Positions 1 to 5,598 of a stretch of 5,598 nucleotides of DNA are shown here, piece after piece. Origin of the DNA: JAKORR01 sp964608495 (GTDB taxonomy: Bacteria > Armatimonadota > Zipacnadia > Zipacnadales > FEN-943); NCBI GenBank assembly GCA_964608495.1, contig CAZSOQ010000297.1:1-5598 (forward strand). The letters run 5' to 3'. Under the pieces are notes generated by a model. The model worked only from the letters and a program-made list of their open reading frames with translations, was not told the origin of the DNA and made no database searches. The translations under genes and the position numbers were made by a program. Positions within the stretch are counted from its first letter, which is position 1. Each line of letters starts with the position of its first letter.

Positions 1-72
1 CCCCATTATCCGCGCAGCTACGTCCGCGCCGTGCCGGGGCCTCGGCCGCGGATGAGACGGTGGGCTCGCCTG

Positions 73-126
73 CCCCTCCGCGCCTCGCTCTTTGTCAACG
101 TGCGCAAATACTGAGAGGCGGAGGGG
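73..126. repeat. Imperfect inverted repeat with long loop
   Basis: The left arm (73-79 plus 82-86, CCCCTCC and GCCTC) can pair with the right arm (115-119 plus 120-126, GAGGC and GGAGGGG). This gives 7 bp and 5 bp helices separated by a 2-nt bulge (80-81), around a 28-nt loop (87-114). The loop is noticeably less GC-rich than the surroundings. The element lies downstream of the methyltransferase gene. No T-run follows on either strand, so it is not a classical intrinsic terminator. It could be a 3' RNA structure, part of a mosaic with the neighbouring hairpin at 131-156, or chance in GC-rich sequence. Confidence 0.3.
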
Positions 127-130
127 AACG

Positions 131-157
131 GGTCGCCGGCACAGCCGGCTCCTACGG
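131..157 (-). repeat. REP-like palindrome with GTAG head
   Basis: Read on the minus strand, the segment is GTAG, then GAGCCGGC, loop TGT, GCCGGC and GACC. The core is a perfect 6-bp stem (135-140 with 144-149) with a 3-nt loop. Known REP elements handled by RAYT (TnpA-REP) transposases carry a GTAG/GGAG tetranucleotide just 5' of a GC-rich hairpin. Many pseudomonad and xanthomonad REPs resemble GTAGGAGC followed by a palindrome and CGCGAC. Position also fits: about 40 nt past the stop codon of the methyltransferase, outside any convincing gene. Only one copy is visible, so repetitiveness is inferred. It could instead be a simple 3' stabilising or termination hairpin, although no T tract follows. 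Confidence 0.5.
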
Positions 158-196
158 GGGAGCGCTTGGGGATGGCTGGGAGGTGAGTGGTGGGCG

Positions 197-1108
197 CTAG
201 TCCCCGGTGCGCAGGAGGAGGGGATTGTCGCCTCGGCCCCAGACGCCGTCGGGGGCGGCCAGGAGCACCGGCGGCGCCTGGCACAGCCTCGATACGCTGG
301 AGATGGCCGTGACGTAGGAGGGCTCGAGGTCGCGAAGCACGGCGGGCAGCCGCGCCGCGTCGTCGTCCAGGTGGGCGAGGGATAGGGCCAGCCGGGGCCT
401 GTGGGCCCTGAGGGTCTCGGCGGCGCCCCGGAGGCACTCCTCTTCCATGCCCTCGATGTTGAGCTTGATGAAGTCCACGCGCGGCAGGGCCAGCTCGTCC
501 ACGAGGCCGTCCACGGTCCTGCACGGCACGTCGAAGGTCTCGACCTCGGGGCCCAAGGGGGCCCGGTCGGCGCTGCCCGTCGCCTCGGCATAGCGGCCCC
601 GGGGCAGGGCGATCGTGACCGTGCCCTCCCGGCCCCCCACAGCGCCGCGAACCACGGACACGTTGTCGAGGGCGTTGGCGCGCACGGTGCCCTCCAGGGC
701 CGCGAGGCTGTCGGGCACCGGCTCGATGGCCACCACGCGCCCCGCCGGGCCGACCAGCCTGCTCGCGAGGAGGGTGAAGGTGCCGTACCCCGCGCCGCCG
801 TCCAGGGCCACGTCGCCGTCGCGCAGGGCCGTGCGGGCCTCGTAGTGGTCCAGATAGCGGGCGGCCTGGTACTGGGTCAGGACCTCCAGCACCGGCCTGC
901 GCGTACCGGGAGGCGCCGCGACCACATCGCCGTTGGGGAAGCAGACGAGAGGCAGGTCGCCCTCGCGCCTGACGGGGATGAGGTGCTCGGCGAGCAGGCG
1001 ACGCAGCCAGGTGGGCGCAAGCATCGGCCAGGCGCCGGCCCAGGTGAACCAGGGCATGCGCCGGCAGCGGCGCCAGACATGGATCCGACGGAAGGGCTTG
1101 AGCCCCAT
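197..1108 (-). CDS. FkbM family SAM-dependent methyltransferase
   Basis: A 303-residue class I methyltransferase of the FkbM type, which usually O-methylates sugars or other small hydroxylated groups in glycan and natural-product pathways; the acceptor here is unknown. The SAM-binding motif I is at residues 99-110 (DVALDGGAGYGT). The acidic end of strand 2 is at 127-130 (AIEP, E129), and the family's signature block is at 211-220 (VDFIKLNIEG, then E223/E224). The N-terminal ~90 residues are basic and tryptophan-rich and may be an accessory segment. No signal peptide or clear membrane helix is seen, so it is probably cytoplasmic. The ATG at 1108 is chosen because GAGG sits 8 nt upstream; an in-frame GTG at 1165 has no visible SD. 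It is the third gene of a minus-strand unit, 63 nt after the phosphatase-fold gene, suggesting modification of the same surface polymer. Confidence 0.88.
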   Translation of the reverse strand: MGLKPFRRIHVWRRCRRMPWFTWAGAWPMLAPTWLRRLLAEHLIPVRREGDLPLVCFPNGDVVAAPPGTRRPVLEVLTQYQAARYLDHYEARTALRDGDVALDGGAGYGTFTLLASRLVGPAGRVVAIEPVPDSLAALEGTVRANALDNVSVVRGAVGGREGTVTIALPRGRYAEATGSADRAPLGPEVETFDVPCRTVDGLVDELALPRVDFIKLNIEGMEEECLRGAAETLRAHRPRLALSLAHLDDDAARLPAVLRDLEPSYVTAISSVSRLCQAPPVLLAAPDGVWGRGDNPLLLRTGD

Positions 1109-1116
1109 GCTGTCAG

Positions 1117-1123
1117 CCTCAGG
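1117..1123 (-). promoter_or_regulatory. Shine-Dalgarno of the methyltransferase
   Basis: On the minus strand CCTGAGG ends 8 nt before the ATG at 1108. It decides the start over the GTG 57 nt upstream, which has no purine-rich sequence before it. Confidence 0.55.
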
Positions 1124-1171
1124 GCCTTCCCGCGCCGCTGCGACGGCCGGGAGCGGGCTTGGCACGGGTCG

Positions 1172-2836
1172 TCAGTCGGTTTGTCGCTCGGCGGCGGGGG
1201 GCGATGGTCCCGGCCGCCCGCCCAGCCCGGGCGGCAAGGGCGGACGCTCGCGAGTCGGGTCGTAGGTGAGGAAGCCGTAGGGCCTGGCGATGCTGGAGAA
1301 GTGGCTCGTGTCGGGCAGCTTAGCATAGTGGGTGCCGAAGTAGTAGTTGAGGACCAGGCGGAAGGTGTTGACCGGCGTGAGGTCGGGGTAGAAAACCTGG
1401 GCCCCGCCCTCGGGCAGGTAGAGGGCGTTGAGGATGCTCATCCGCTCCCACAGGCCGGTCTGGTCGGGGTGGTTCCAGTCGAGCAGGGCCTGAGGGCCGT
1501 GGTCGGCGCGGATGATGATGATGGGGGGCCTGGTCGAGGTGGCGAGGATGCGGTCCACGATCTCGCGCACGCGGCCGTTCAGGTACCTGAGCTGCCCGGC
1601 GTAGGCGGCGGCGCGGGCCTGGGGCGTAGGGCACTCCTCTTCGCTCACCCACCACCAGGCGGGGCTGCGGTCGCGGCCCTCGCAGTCGAAGAAGAAGGGA
1701 GCGTGGGGGCAGAGGATGTGGGCGAAGACGAAGACCGGGCCGTCGTGCCGGGGGACGCGGCCCAGGTCGTCGAAGGCACGGCGGAGGTAGAGCTTGTGCA
1801 GGCCCCACTTGGACAGGTGGGTGAGGAGGGTCGGGCCGCCGGTGAGGGTGGAGACCAGGCCGTCGAGGACAGGCAGGGGCGTGGTGCGGGCGAGCTCGAT
1901 CTCGAAGTAGCTGGGCTCAGGGCCGCCGACGGTGAGGTCGGCCGGGAAGCTGTCGTTGGTGCTGTAGACGGCCGGGAACTTGACGATCCTGTAGCCGGCC
2001 GAGCGCAGCAGGCGGCAGACGCGGTTGTCGCGCAGTAGGCGCAGCAGGGGCCGGCGGTCCTCGGAGTCGCTGCCCAGCACCGACGCCAGGGACGTGACGT
2101 GCAGCATGTTGAGCGAGGACCCCAGGGAGAGCGCGGTCTGGGAGTAGTTGGTCCGACCGCGGGGGACGATGTGGAAGCCTTTGGCGCGCAGGTAGTCGTA
2201 GAGGCCGGTGGTGTCCGGGCCACAGACCTCGCGGAGGACCTCCTCGCCGCCGTAGGCGTCGAGGATGAGGTAGTAGATGTCGGGCTTGTAGCCGCGCCGC
2301 GGTGAGAGGGCCGGGACGGGGCCGTCGGCGGCGTCGGCGGCGGCCAAGAGGCTCTGGGCGACCTGATCGGGCGAGCGGTGGGGCTGGGCCAGCAGGTGCC
2401 AGCCGATTCTGCCGAGGGGCATGAGGAGCAGCGCGAGGCCCAGGAAGTTGAGGAACTGGGCAAAGGCCGGCGCGTTGTAGCGGCGGCGAAGGACCGCGAC
2501 GAGCGCCGCCAGCACGATGAGGGACACCACGAGGGAGCCGGGGATGCCCAGGTCGTCCACCTTGCCCGCCAGGTGCCTGAAGGCGAAGAAGAGAGCGACG
2601 AAGACGCTGAGGGCCAGGGCGGGCCTGGTGACGTCGCGGTAGAGGAGCTTGAGGAGGGCGAAGGCGAGCGCGGTCAGGCCCAGGGTCACAGCCAGGGGGC
2701 GCAGAACCTCGACGGGGAAGACGAGGTCGAGGTTCTTGGAGTAGAGGAAGGCAACGGGGTAGGCCGCGAAGAGGAAGGGATGTATCGGGGCCTGGGTGCA
2801 GGAGCTCCGCCGGGAGGGCCTACTCGTCGTCCTCAT
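1172..2836 (-). CDS. Membrane-anchored alkaline phosphatase/sulfatase-superfamily hydrolase or transferase
   Basis: A 554-residue protein with an N-terminal membrane domain and a C-terminal alkaline-phosphatase-fold catalytic domain. About five hydrophobic segments lie near residues 19-33, 45-66, 72-90, 98-117 and 124-142. The catalytic part starts at PDIYYLILDAYGG (185-197; D193 a likely metal ligand). It continues with NYSQTALSLGSSLN (230-243; T234 the likely nucleophile), FAHILCPHAP (371-380; H373, H378) and IIRADHGPQA (441-450; D445, H446 metal ligands). There is no C/S-x-P-x-R formylglycine motif, so true sulfatase activity is unlikely. A threonine nucleophile recalls LtaS- or EptA-type phospho-group transferases or phosphodiesterases, here probably acting outside the membrane on a surface lipid or glycan. 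The ATG at 2836 is the only standard start before the first helix; it has AAGAGG only 3 nt upstream and overlaps the preceding gene by 17 nt. The C-terminus is a proline-rich tail. Confidence 0.85.
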   Translation of the reverse strand: MRTTSRPSRRSSCTQAPIHPFLFAAYPVAFLYSKNLDLVFPVEVLRPLAVTLGLTALAFALLKLLYRDVTRPALALSVFVALFFAFRHLAGKVDDLGIPGSLVVSLIVLAALVAVLRRRYNAPAFAQFLNFLGLALLLMPLGRIGWHLLAQPHRSPDQVAQSLLAAADAADGPVPALSPRRGYKPDIYYLILDAYGGEEVLREVCGPDTTGLYDYLRAKGFHIVPRGRTNYSQTALSLGSSLNMLHVTSLASVLGSDSEDRRPLLRLLRDNRVCRLLRSAGYRIVKFPAVYSTNDSFPADLTVGGPEPSYFEIELARTTPLPVLDGLVSTLTGGPTLLTHLSKWGLHKLYLRRAFDDLGRVPRHDGPVFVFAHILCPHAPFFFDCEGRDRSPAWWWVSEEECPTPQARAAAYAGQLRYLNGRVREIVDRILATSTRPPIIIIRADHGPQALLDWNHPDQTGLWERMSILNALYLPEGGAQVFYPDLTPVNTFRLVLNYYFGTHYAKLPDTSHFSSIARPYGFLTYDPTRERPPLPPGLGGRPGPSPPAAERQTD

Positions 2837-3056
2837 CTTCCTCTTCAGACGGGCGGCCCCGGAACCTGGCGACGATGTTCCTCCAGTACATCTTGATGAC
2901 GAAGGCGGCTGCCAGGAGGCTGCCCACGAGGAGCTGGAAGAGGTAGCTGCCCGTGCCGGGGTCAATGTAGGCGCAGGCGCGGCCCTGGGACAGGACCAGC
3001 AGGGCCAGGGCGGCAGCCGTGCAGGACAGGGCGCCAGGTTTGGTGCGGCGCACCAC
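2820..3056 (-). CDS. Small exported/membrane protein with YIDPGTGSYLFQ motif
   Basis: A 78-residue protein of no established function. Residues 1-27 look like a signal peptide: basic start (VRRTKP), hydrophobic core (AAALALLVL), and ACA before YID. The mature part opens with YIDPGTGSYLFQ, followed by one hydrophobic helix (LLVGSLLAAAFVIKMYW), a basic stop (RNIVARFRGR) and an acidic tail (EEEDEDDE). The mature protein would thus be a single-span membrane peptide of about 50 residues with the motif outside. From memory, short YIDPGTGS proteins recur beside membrane sulfatase-like genes, but I know of no described role. The GTG at 3056 is chosen because AAGGAGG lies 7 nt upstream; a second GTG at 3053 is possible, and the upstream extension to 3227 lacks the expected signal-peptide layout. 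It is the first gene of the unit and overlaps the next by 17 nt, which suggests translational coupling. Confidence 0.8.
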   Translation of the reverse strand: MVRRTKPGALSCTAAALALLVLSQGRACAYIDPGTGSYLFQLLVGSLLAAAFVIKMYWRNIVARFRGRPSEEEDEDDE

Positions 3057-3063
3057 GAGAGCG

Positions 3064-3070
3064 CCTCCTT
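3064..3070 (-). promoter_or_regulatory. Strong Shine-Dalgarno of the small membrane protein
   Basis: AAGGAGG on the minus strand, 7 nt before the GTG at 3056, fixes the start of the mini-protein. It overlaps a perfect 10-nt palindrome CCTTCGAAGG (3067-3076), so a short RNA hairpin could partly cover it; the stem would be weak. Confidence 0.75.
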
Positions 3071-3225
3071 CGAAGGTTCGGTAAGCCTGGGGACGGCCTT
3101 GCGCCAGTGGGCCCCGTGAGGCCCGTGAGACAGACCGCGCCGGGAAAGGGCGGCAGGTCAGAAGCCGTTCGCGGTGGGGTGCTGGGGATGGGTGTGCCCA
3201 GGCGGTTGGCGGTCCGACAGGCGCC

Positions 3226-3253
3226 ATTATAGCGGGCGAAGGCCGGGCGTCAA
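3226..3253 (-). promoter_or_regulatory. Sigma70-type promoter for the minus-strand unit
   Basis: On the minus strand TTGACG (3253-3248) is followed by a 16-nt spacer and a perfect TATAAT (3231-3226). The match to the housekeeping consensus is close and stands out sharply in GC-rich DNA. Transcription would start near 3219, giving a leader of about 160 nt before the GTG at 3056. Confidence 0.75.
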
Positions 3254-3369
3254 CCGGCGGCTCGGCCGCGTGGCGCCCGGGCCGGCCAGGCGGCCGGGCG
3301 TGTGGGGAAGGGACTCCGGACCGTACGGGGAAAGGCCGGGGCGACCCGCAGGGAGGGCCAGGCGCACAG

Positions 3370-5598
3370 ATGAGCGACGCGATCGCGATGTGGCGTCACA
3401 CGAAGATGGTCGTGCTGGTCGCGCTGACCGCGGCCCTGTACGCGGCCCTGCTCGTGCCCTTCAAGCCCATCCCGCTGGTGCCGGGCGTCACGGAGCTGAG
3501 GCCCGCAAATGTGGTGCCCATCGTGTGCAGCCTGCTGTTTGGGCCGGCGGCGGCCTGGGGAGCGGCGATCGGGAACCTGGTGGGCGATTTCTTCGGGACG
3601 CTGGGCCCCGGCAGCGTCTTCGGCTTCATCGGCAACTTCCTGCTGGGCTACCTGCCGTACAGGATCTGGCGACTGCTGGCGCGACGGCCGGACCCCTCGG
3701 TGGCGCTGGCCTCGTTGCCGACGTTCTTCGACGTGTGCGTGATTCCCGCGGCCGTGTGCGCCCTGGTCATCGCCTGGGGGGTGGATCTGCTGGGGATCGT
3801 GCCCTTCAAGATCCTCGCCACGGTCATCACGCTGAACAACTTCGTCGCGTCCTTCGCGCTGGGACTGGTGCTGCTGCCGCTGCTGTACCCGAGGGCGATC
3901 CGATGGCGGCTGGTGTACTGGGAGATCATGCCGGAGGAGGAGCTGGCGGACGGGCCGCTGGCGTGGCCGGCGCTGGTGCTGATCGTCGCGCTGTGCGCAG
4001 CGGGAACGAGCTGGGCTGCGATGCTGTGGTTCGGGGCGCAGGAGCTTCCGGCATGGGCGGCGGACATCCCGGTGCGCCACGGCGCCACGGTGCTGGGGCT
4101 GGCCCTGATCCTGCTCACGGCGCTGCTGGCCAGGTGGCACGTGGCCGGGAGCAGGGCCGAGGAGCCGGTGCGCGCCCAGGAGGCCGGAGCGGCGGAGGGC
4201 GCGGCCGGGCTCGACGTTCGCGGGGTGAGCTTCGTTTACGCCGGGGGCTCGCGGCCCGCGCTGCAGGACGTGTCGTTCTCGCAGGAAGCGGGGTGCTTCC
4301 GGTGCGTCATGGGGGCCACGGGGGCGGGCAAGACCACGCTGTCGCTGGCGCTGTCGGGGGTCATACCGTGGCTGGAGCCCGGGGAGTTCAGCGGGTCGGT
4401 GACCGTATCGGGGCTGCTGGTGTCGAAGGTGCCGCCGCGGACGCTGGCGGGGCGAGTGGGCTTGGTGCCGCAGGACTTCGAGACGCACCTGCTGGGCAGC
4501 CAGGTCGAGAGCGCCGTGGCCTTCCCGCTGGAGAACCTGGGCCTGGAGCCGGTGGCGATCCTGGAGCGCGTCACGGCGGCGCTGCACGCCGTGGGCATTG
4601 ACCACCTGCGCGAACGCAACCCCAGCTTCCTGTCCGGTGGGGAGAAGCAGCGGGTGGCGCTGGCTTCCACGCTCGCGCTGAGCCCCGATCTGCTGGTGCT
4701 GGACGAGCCGACCACGGACCTGGACCCCGCCGGGCGGCACCAGGTCTTCCAGGCCTGGGAGCGGCTGCGGGAGTCGAGCCATACCTTCGTGGTGACGGAG
4801 ATCGATTCGGACGTGGCGGCGATGGCGGATGTGCTGATGGTGCTCCAGGAAGGTCGGGTGGCCTTCGACGGGCCGCCTGAGGAACTGCTGAGCCGCCCCG
4901 AGCTGTGCGCGCGATTGGGCGTGGTGCCGACCGAGGCGGCGCAGATAGCCGCGGCTCTGGGCCTACCGCCGCTGTCCGAGGAGGGGGAGCTGGTCGAGCG
5001 ACTGGTGGCCGCGGGGGTGGAGATGCGGGACCCTGCGGAGCCGGGGCCGGCGGCCGAGGACTGGCCCGCGCGTGGCGAGCGCCTGGTCGTAGTGGACGAT
5101 CTGCACGCCGGCTACGGGGGCCGCGAGGTGCTGCGCGACGTGGACCTGGAGGTCTGCGAGGGGGAAGTGGTGGCGCTGCTGGGGCGCAACGGGTCGGGGA
5201 AGACGACGCTGGCCAAGTGCCTGGACGGGCTGCTGGAGGCGACGTCGGGGCGAGCGCTGCTGGCGGGGCGCGACGCGGCGCAGATGAGGCGGACGGAGGT
5301 GGCGCGGCTGGCGGGCATGGTCTTCCAGAATCCCGACCACCAGATCATGGCCACGAGCGTGCTGGAGGAGCTGTACCTGGGGCCACGGCTGGCGGGGCTG
5401 GACCGAGCCGCGGCGCGGGAGGGCGTGGAGGCGGCGCTGGCGGTGACGGGGCTGGAGGACGTCGCGCACGAAGACCCCTTCGCGCTGCCCAAGGGGGTGC
5501 GGCAGATGGTGGCGCTGGCGGCGGTGCTGGCCGGCGGGCCGCCGGTGATTATCTTCGACGAGCCGACGACTGGTCTGGACGGCCCGGAGCACGTGGCG
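3370..5598 (+). CDS. ECF transporter fusion: S component plus two ABC ATPase domains (3' end cut)
   Basis: The frame is open for 743 codons to the window edge. ECF transporters import vitamins and other micronutrients using an S component, a T component and two ATPases; here S and both ATPases are fused. Residues 1-176 form the S domain, about six hydrophobic segments with blocks LRPANVVP (43-50), GNLVGDFFGTLGPGS (68-82) and GFIGNFLLGYLP (85-96). Two more hydrophobic stretches (198-222, 238-256) and an Ala/Glu linker lead to NBD1: Walker A GATGAGKT (315-322), Q-loop Q368, signature LSGGEKQR (421-428), Walker B LLVLDE (441-446). Its switch region reads VVTEIDSD (474-481), without the histidine. 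NBD2 has Walker A GRNGSGKT (605-612), Q653, a degenerate signature LPKGVRQ (706-712) and Walker B IIFDE (727-731); its D- and H-loops are missing or beyond the edge. Substrate is unknown. The ATG at 3370 is the first plausible start, with weak SD spacing (AGG at 3360-3362 or GGGAGG at 3351). ATG codons at residues 7 and 13 are alternatives. Confidence 0.9.
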   Translation, partial: MSDAIAMWRHTKMVVLVALTAALYAALLVPFKPIPLVPGVTELRPANVVPIVCSLLFGPAAAWGAAIGNLVGDFFGTLGPGSVFGFIGNFLLGYLPYRIWRLLARRPDPSVALASLPTFFDVCVIPAAVCALVIAWGVDLLGIVPFKILATVITLNNFVASFALGLVLLPLLYPRAIRWRLVYWEIMPEEELADGPLAWPALVLIVALCAAGTSWAAMLWFGAQELPAWAADIPVRHGATVLGLALILLTALLARWHVAGSRAEEPVRAQEAGAAEGAAGLDVRGVSFVYAGGSRPALQDVSFSQEAGCFRCVMGATGAGKTTLSLALSGVIPWLEPGEFSGSVTVSGLLVSKVPPRTLAGRVGLVPQDFETHLLGSQVESAVAFPLENLGLEPVAILERVTAALHAVGIDHLRERNPSFLSGGEKQRVALASTLALSPDLLVLDEPTTDLDPAGRHQVFQAWERLRESSHTFVVTEIDSDVAAMADVLMVLQEGRVAFDGPPEELLSRPELCARLGVVPTEAAQIAAALGLPPLSEEGELVERLVAAGVEMRDPAEPGPAAEDWPARGERLVVVDDLHAGYGGREVLRDVDLEVCEGEVVALLGRNGSGKTTLAKCLDGLLEATSGRALLAGRDAAQMRRTEVARLAGMVFQNPDHQIMATSVLEELYLGPRLAGLDRAAAREGVEAALAVTGLEDVAHEDPFALPKGVRQMVALAAVLAGGPPVIIFDEPTTGLDGPEHVA

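Larger units (their letters stand above)
3057..3369. other. Divergent intergenic region
   Basis: This non-coding gap separates the two units. The left part (3057-3219) would be the 5' leader of the minus-strand unit. It contains an 8-nt direct repeat CCCGTGAG (3113-3120 and 3122-3129) and several GC-rich potential stems. The only AT-rich patch is the minus-strand promoter near 3226-3231. The right part (3254-3369) leads to the transporter. It holds a bulged stem (3274-3283 with 3292-3300), an 8-nt palindrome CCGTACGG (3321-3328), and GGGAGG at 3351-3356, which is 13 nt from the ATG and therefore a poorly spaced ribosome site. I looked for TPP, cobalamin, FMN and preQ1 riboswitch core motifs, which would reveal the transporter's substrate, and did not recognise any. 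No clear plus-strand promoter was found. Confidence 0.6.

Noticed and set aside
93..98. TTGACA (-35 consensus) on the minus strand
   Set aside because: No -10-like hexamer occurs 15-19 nt downstream; the sequence there is GC-rich (GGGCAG).
1109..1165. N-terminal extension of the methyltransferase to a GTG at 1165
   Set aside because: No Shine-Dalgarno precedes it, the added 19 residues look like non-coding translation, and the ATG at 1108 has GAGG at good spacing.
401..2038. A 545-codon open frame on the plus strand
   Set aside because: It lies opposite the methyltransferase and phosphatase-fold genes, both of which have clear catalytic motifs. Its translation is a Gly/Val/Glu/Asp-rich mix without domains, typical of antisense frames in high-GC DNA.
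2837..2965. N-terminal extension of the phosphatase-fold enzyme to 2965
   Set aside because: It would overlap most of the mini-protein gene, and the translation is Ser/Arg/Gly-rich out-of-frame sequence. The ATG at 2836 just precedes the first membrane helix.
3206..3232. Plus-strand promoter for the transporter (TTGGCG with TTATAG)
   Set aside because: The spacer would be about 15 nt and the -10 poor. The AT-rich patch is better explained by the perfect TATAAT on the other strand.
3254..3369. Riboswitch upstream of the ECF gene
   Set aside because: Such leaders are common for vitamin transporters, but I recognise none of the conserved cores for TPP, cobalamin, FMN or preQ1; the GC-rich stems are expected by chance.
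3174..4601. A 475-codon plus-strand frame overlapping the transporter in another phase
   Set aside because: It is a Gly/Ala/Arg-rich out-of-frame shadow of the S and NBD1 coding region, with no motifs of its own.
3250..4782. A 510-codon open frame on the minus strand
   Set aside because: It is antisense to the ECF fusion, whose S and NBD motifs are unmistakable. The translation is Arg/Gln/His-rich with no recognisable domain.

Overview
The window is high-GC bacterial DNA with dense coding. It carries two divergently arranged transcription units around a non-coding gap of about 313 bases (3057-3369). GC-rich third codon positions, frequent AGG/CGG arginine codons, SD-led GTG/ATG starts and a sigma70-like promoter fit a high-GC bacterium. 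The gene content (membrane phosphatase/sulfatase-fold enzyme, FkbM methyltransferase, unusual ECF fusion) would suit an environmental phylum such as Armatimonadota or Planctomycetota. That taxonomic guess is weak, because no ribosomal or other marker gene is present.

Left unit (minus strand, read from 3056 down to 197). The order is: a 78-residue secreted or membrane mini-protein with the motif YIDPGTGSYLFQ; a 554-residue membrane-anchored enzyme of the alkaline-phosphatase/sulfatase superfamily, overlapping the mini-protein by 17 nt; and an FkbM-family SAM methyltransferase after a 63 nt gap. A near-consensus promoter (TTGACG, 16 nt, TATAAT) lies at 3253-3226 and would give a leader of about 160 nt. 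Downstream of the methyltransferase is a GTAG-headed hairpin resembling REP elements, then a larger imperfect inverted repeat. The likely joint role is building or decorating a surface glycan or lipid; this is inferred from families and context, not shown.

Right unit (plus strand, 3370 to the right edge). One reading frame stays open for 743 codons and runs off the window. It encodes a vitamin-type ECF transporter in a single chain: an N-terminal S component (substrate-binding membrane domain), two extra hydrophobic segments, then two ABC ATPase domains, the second cut by the window edge. NBD1 lacks the switch histidine and NBD2 has a broken signature motif (LPKGV). Both defects map to the same composite ATP site, predicting an asymmetric transporter with one degenerate and one consensus site. 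No T component (EcfT) is visible; it should lie downstream or be fused to the missing C-terminus.

The best leads are the S-A-A fusion with its matched degenerate ATP site, the mini-protein/phosphatase-fold/FkbM cassette, and the REP-like element. No CRISPR array, tRNA, rRNA or transposase gene was seen.
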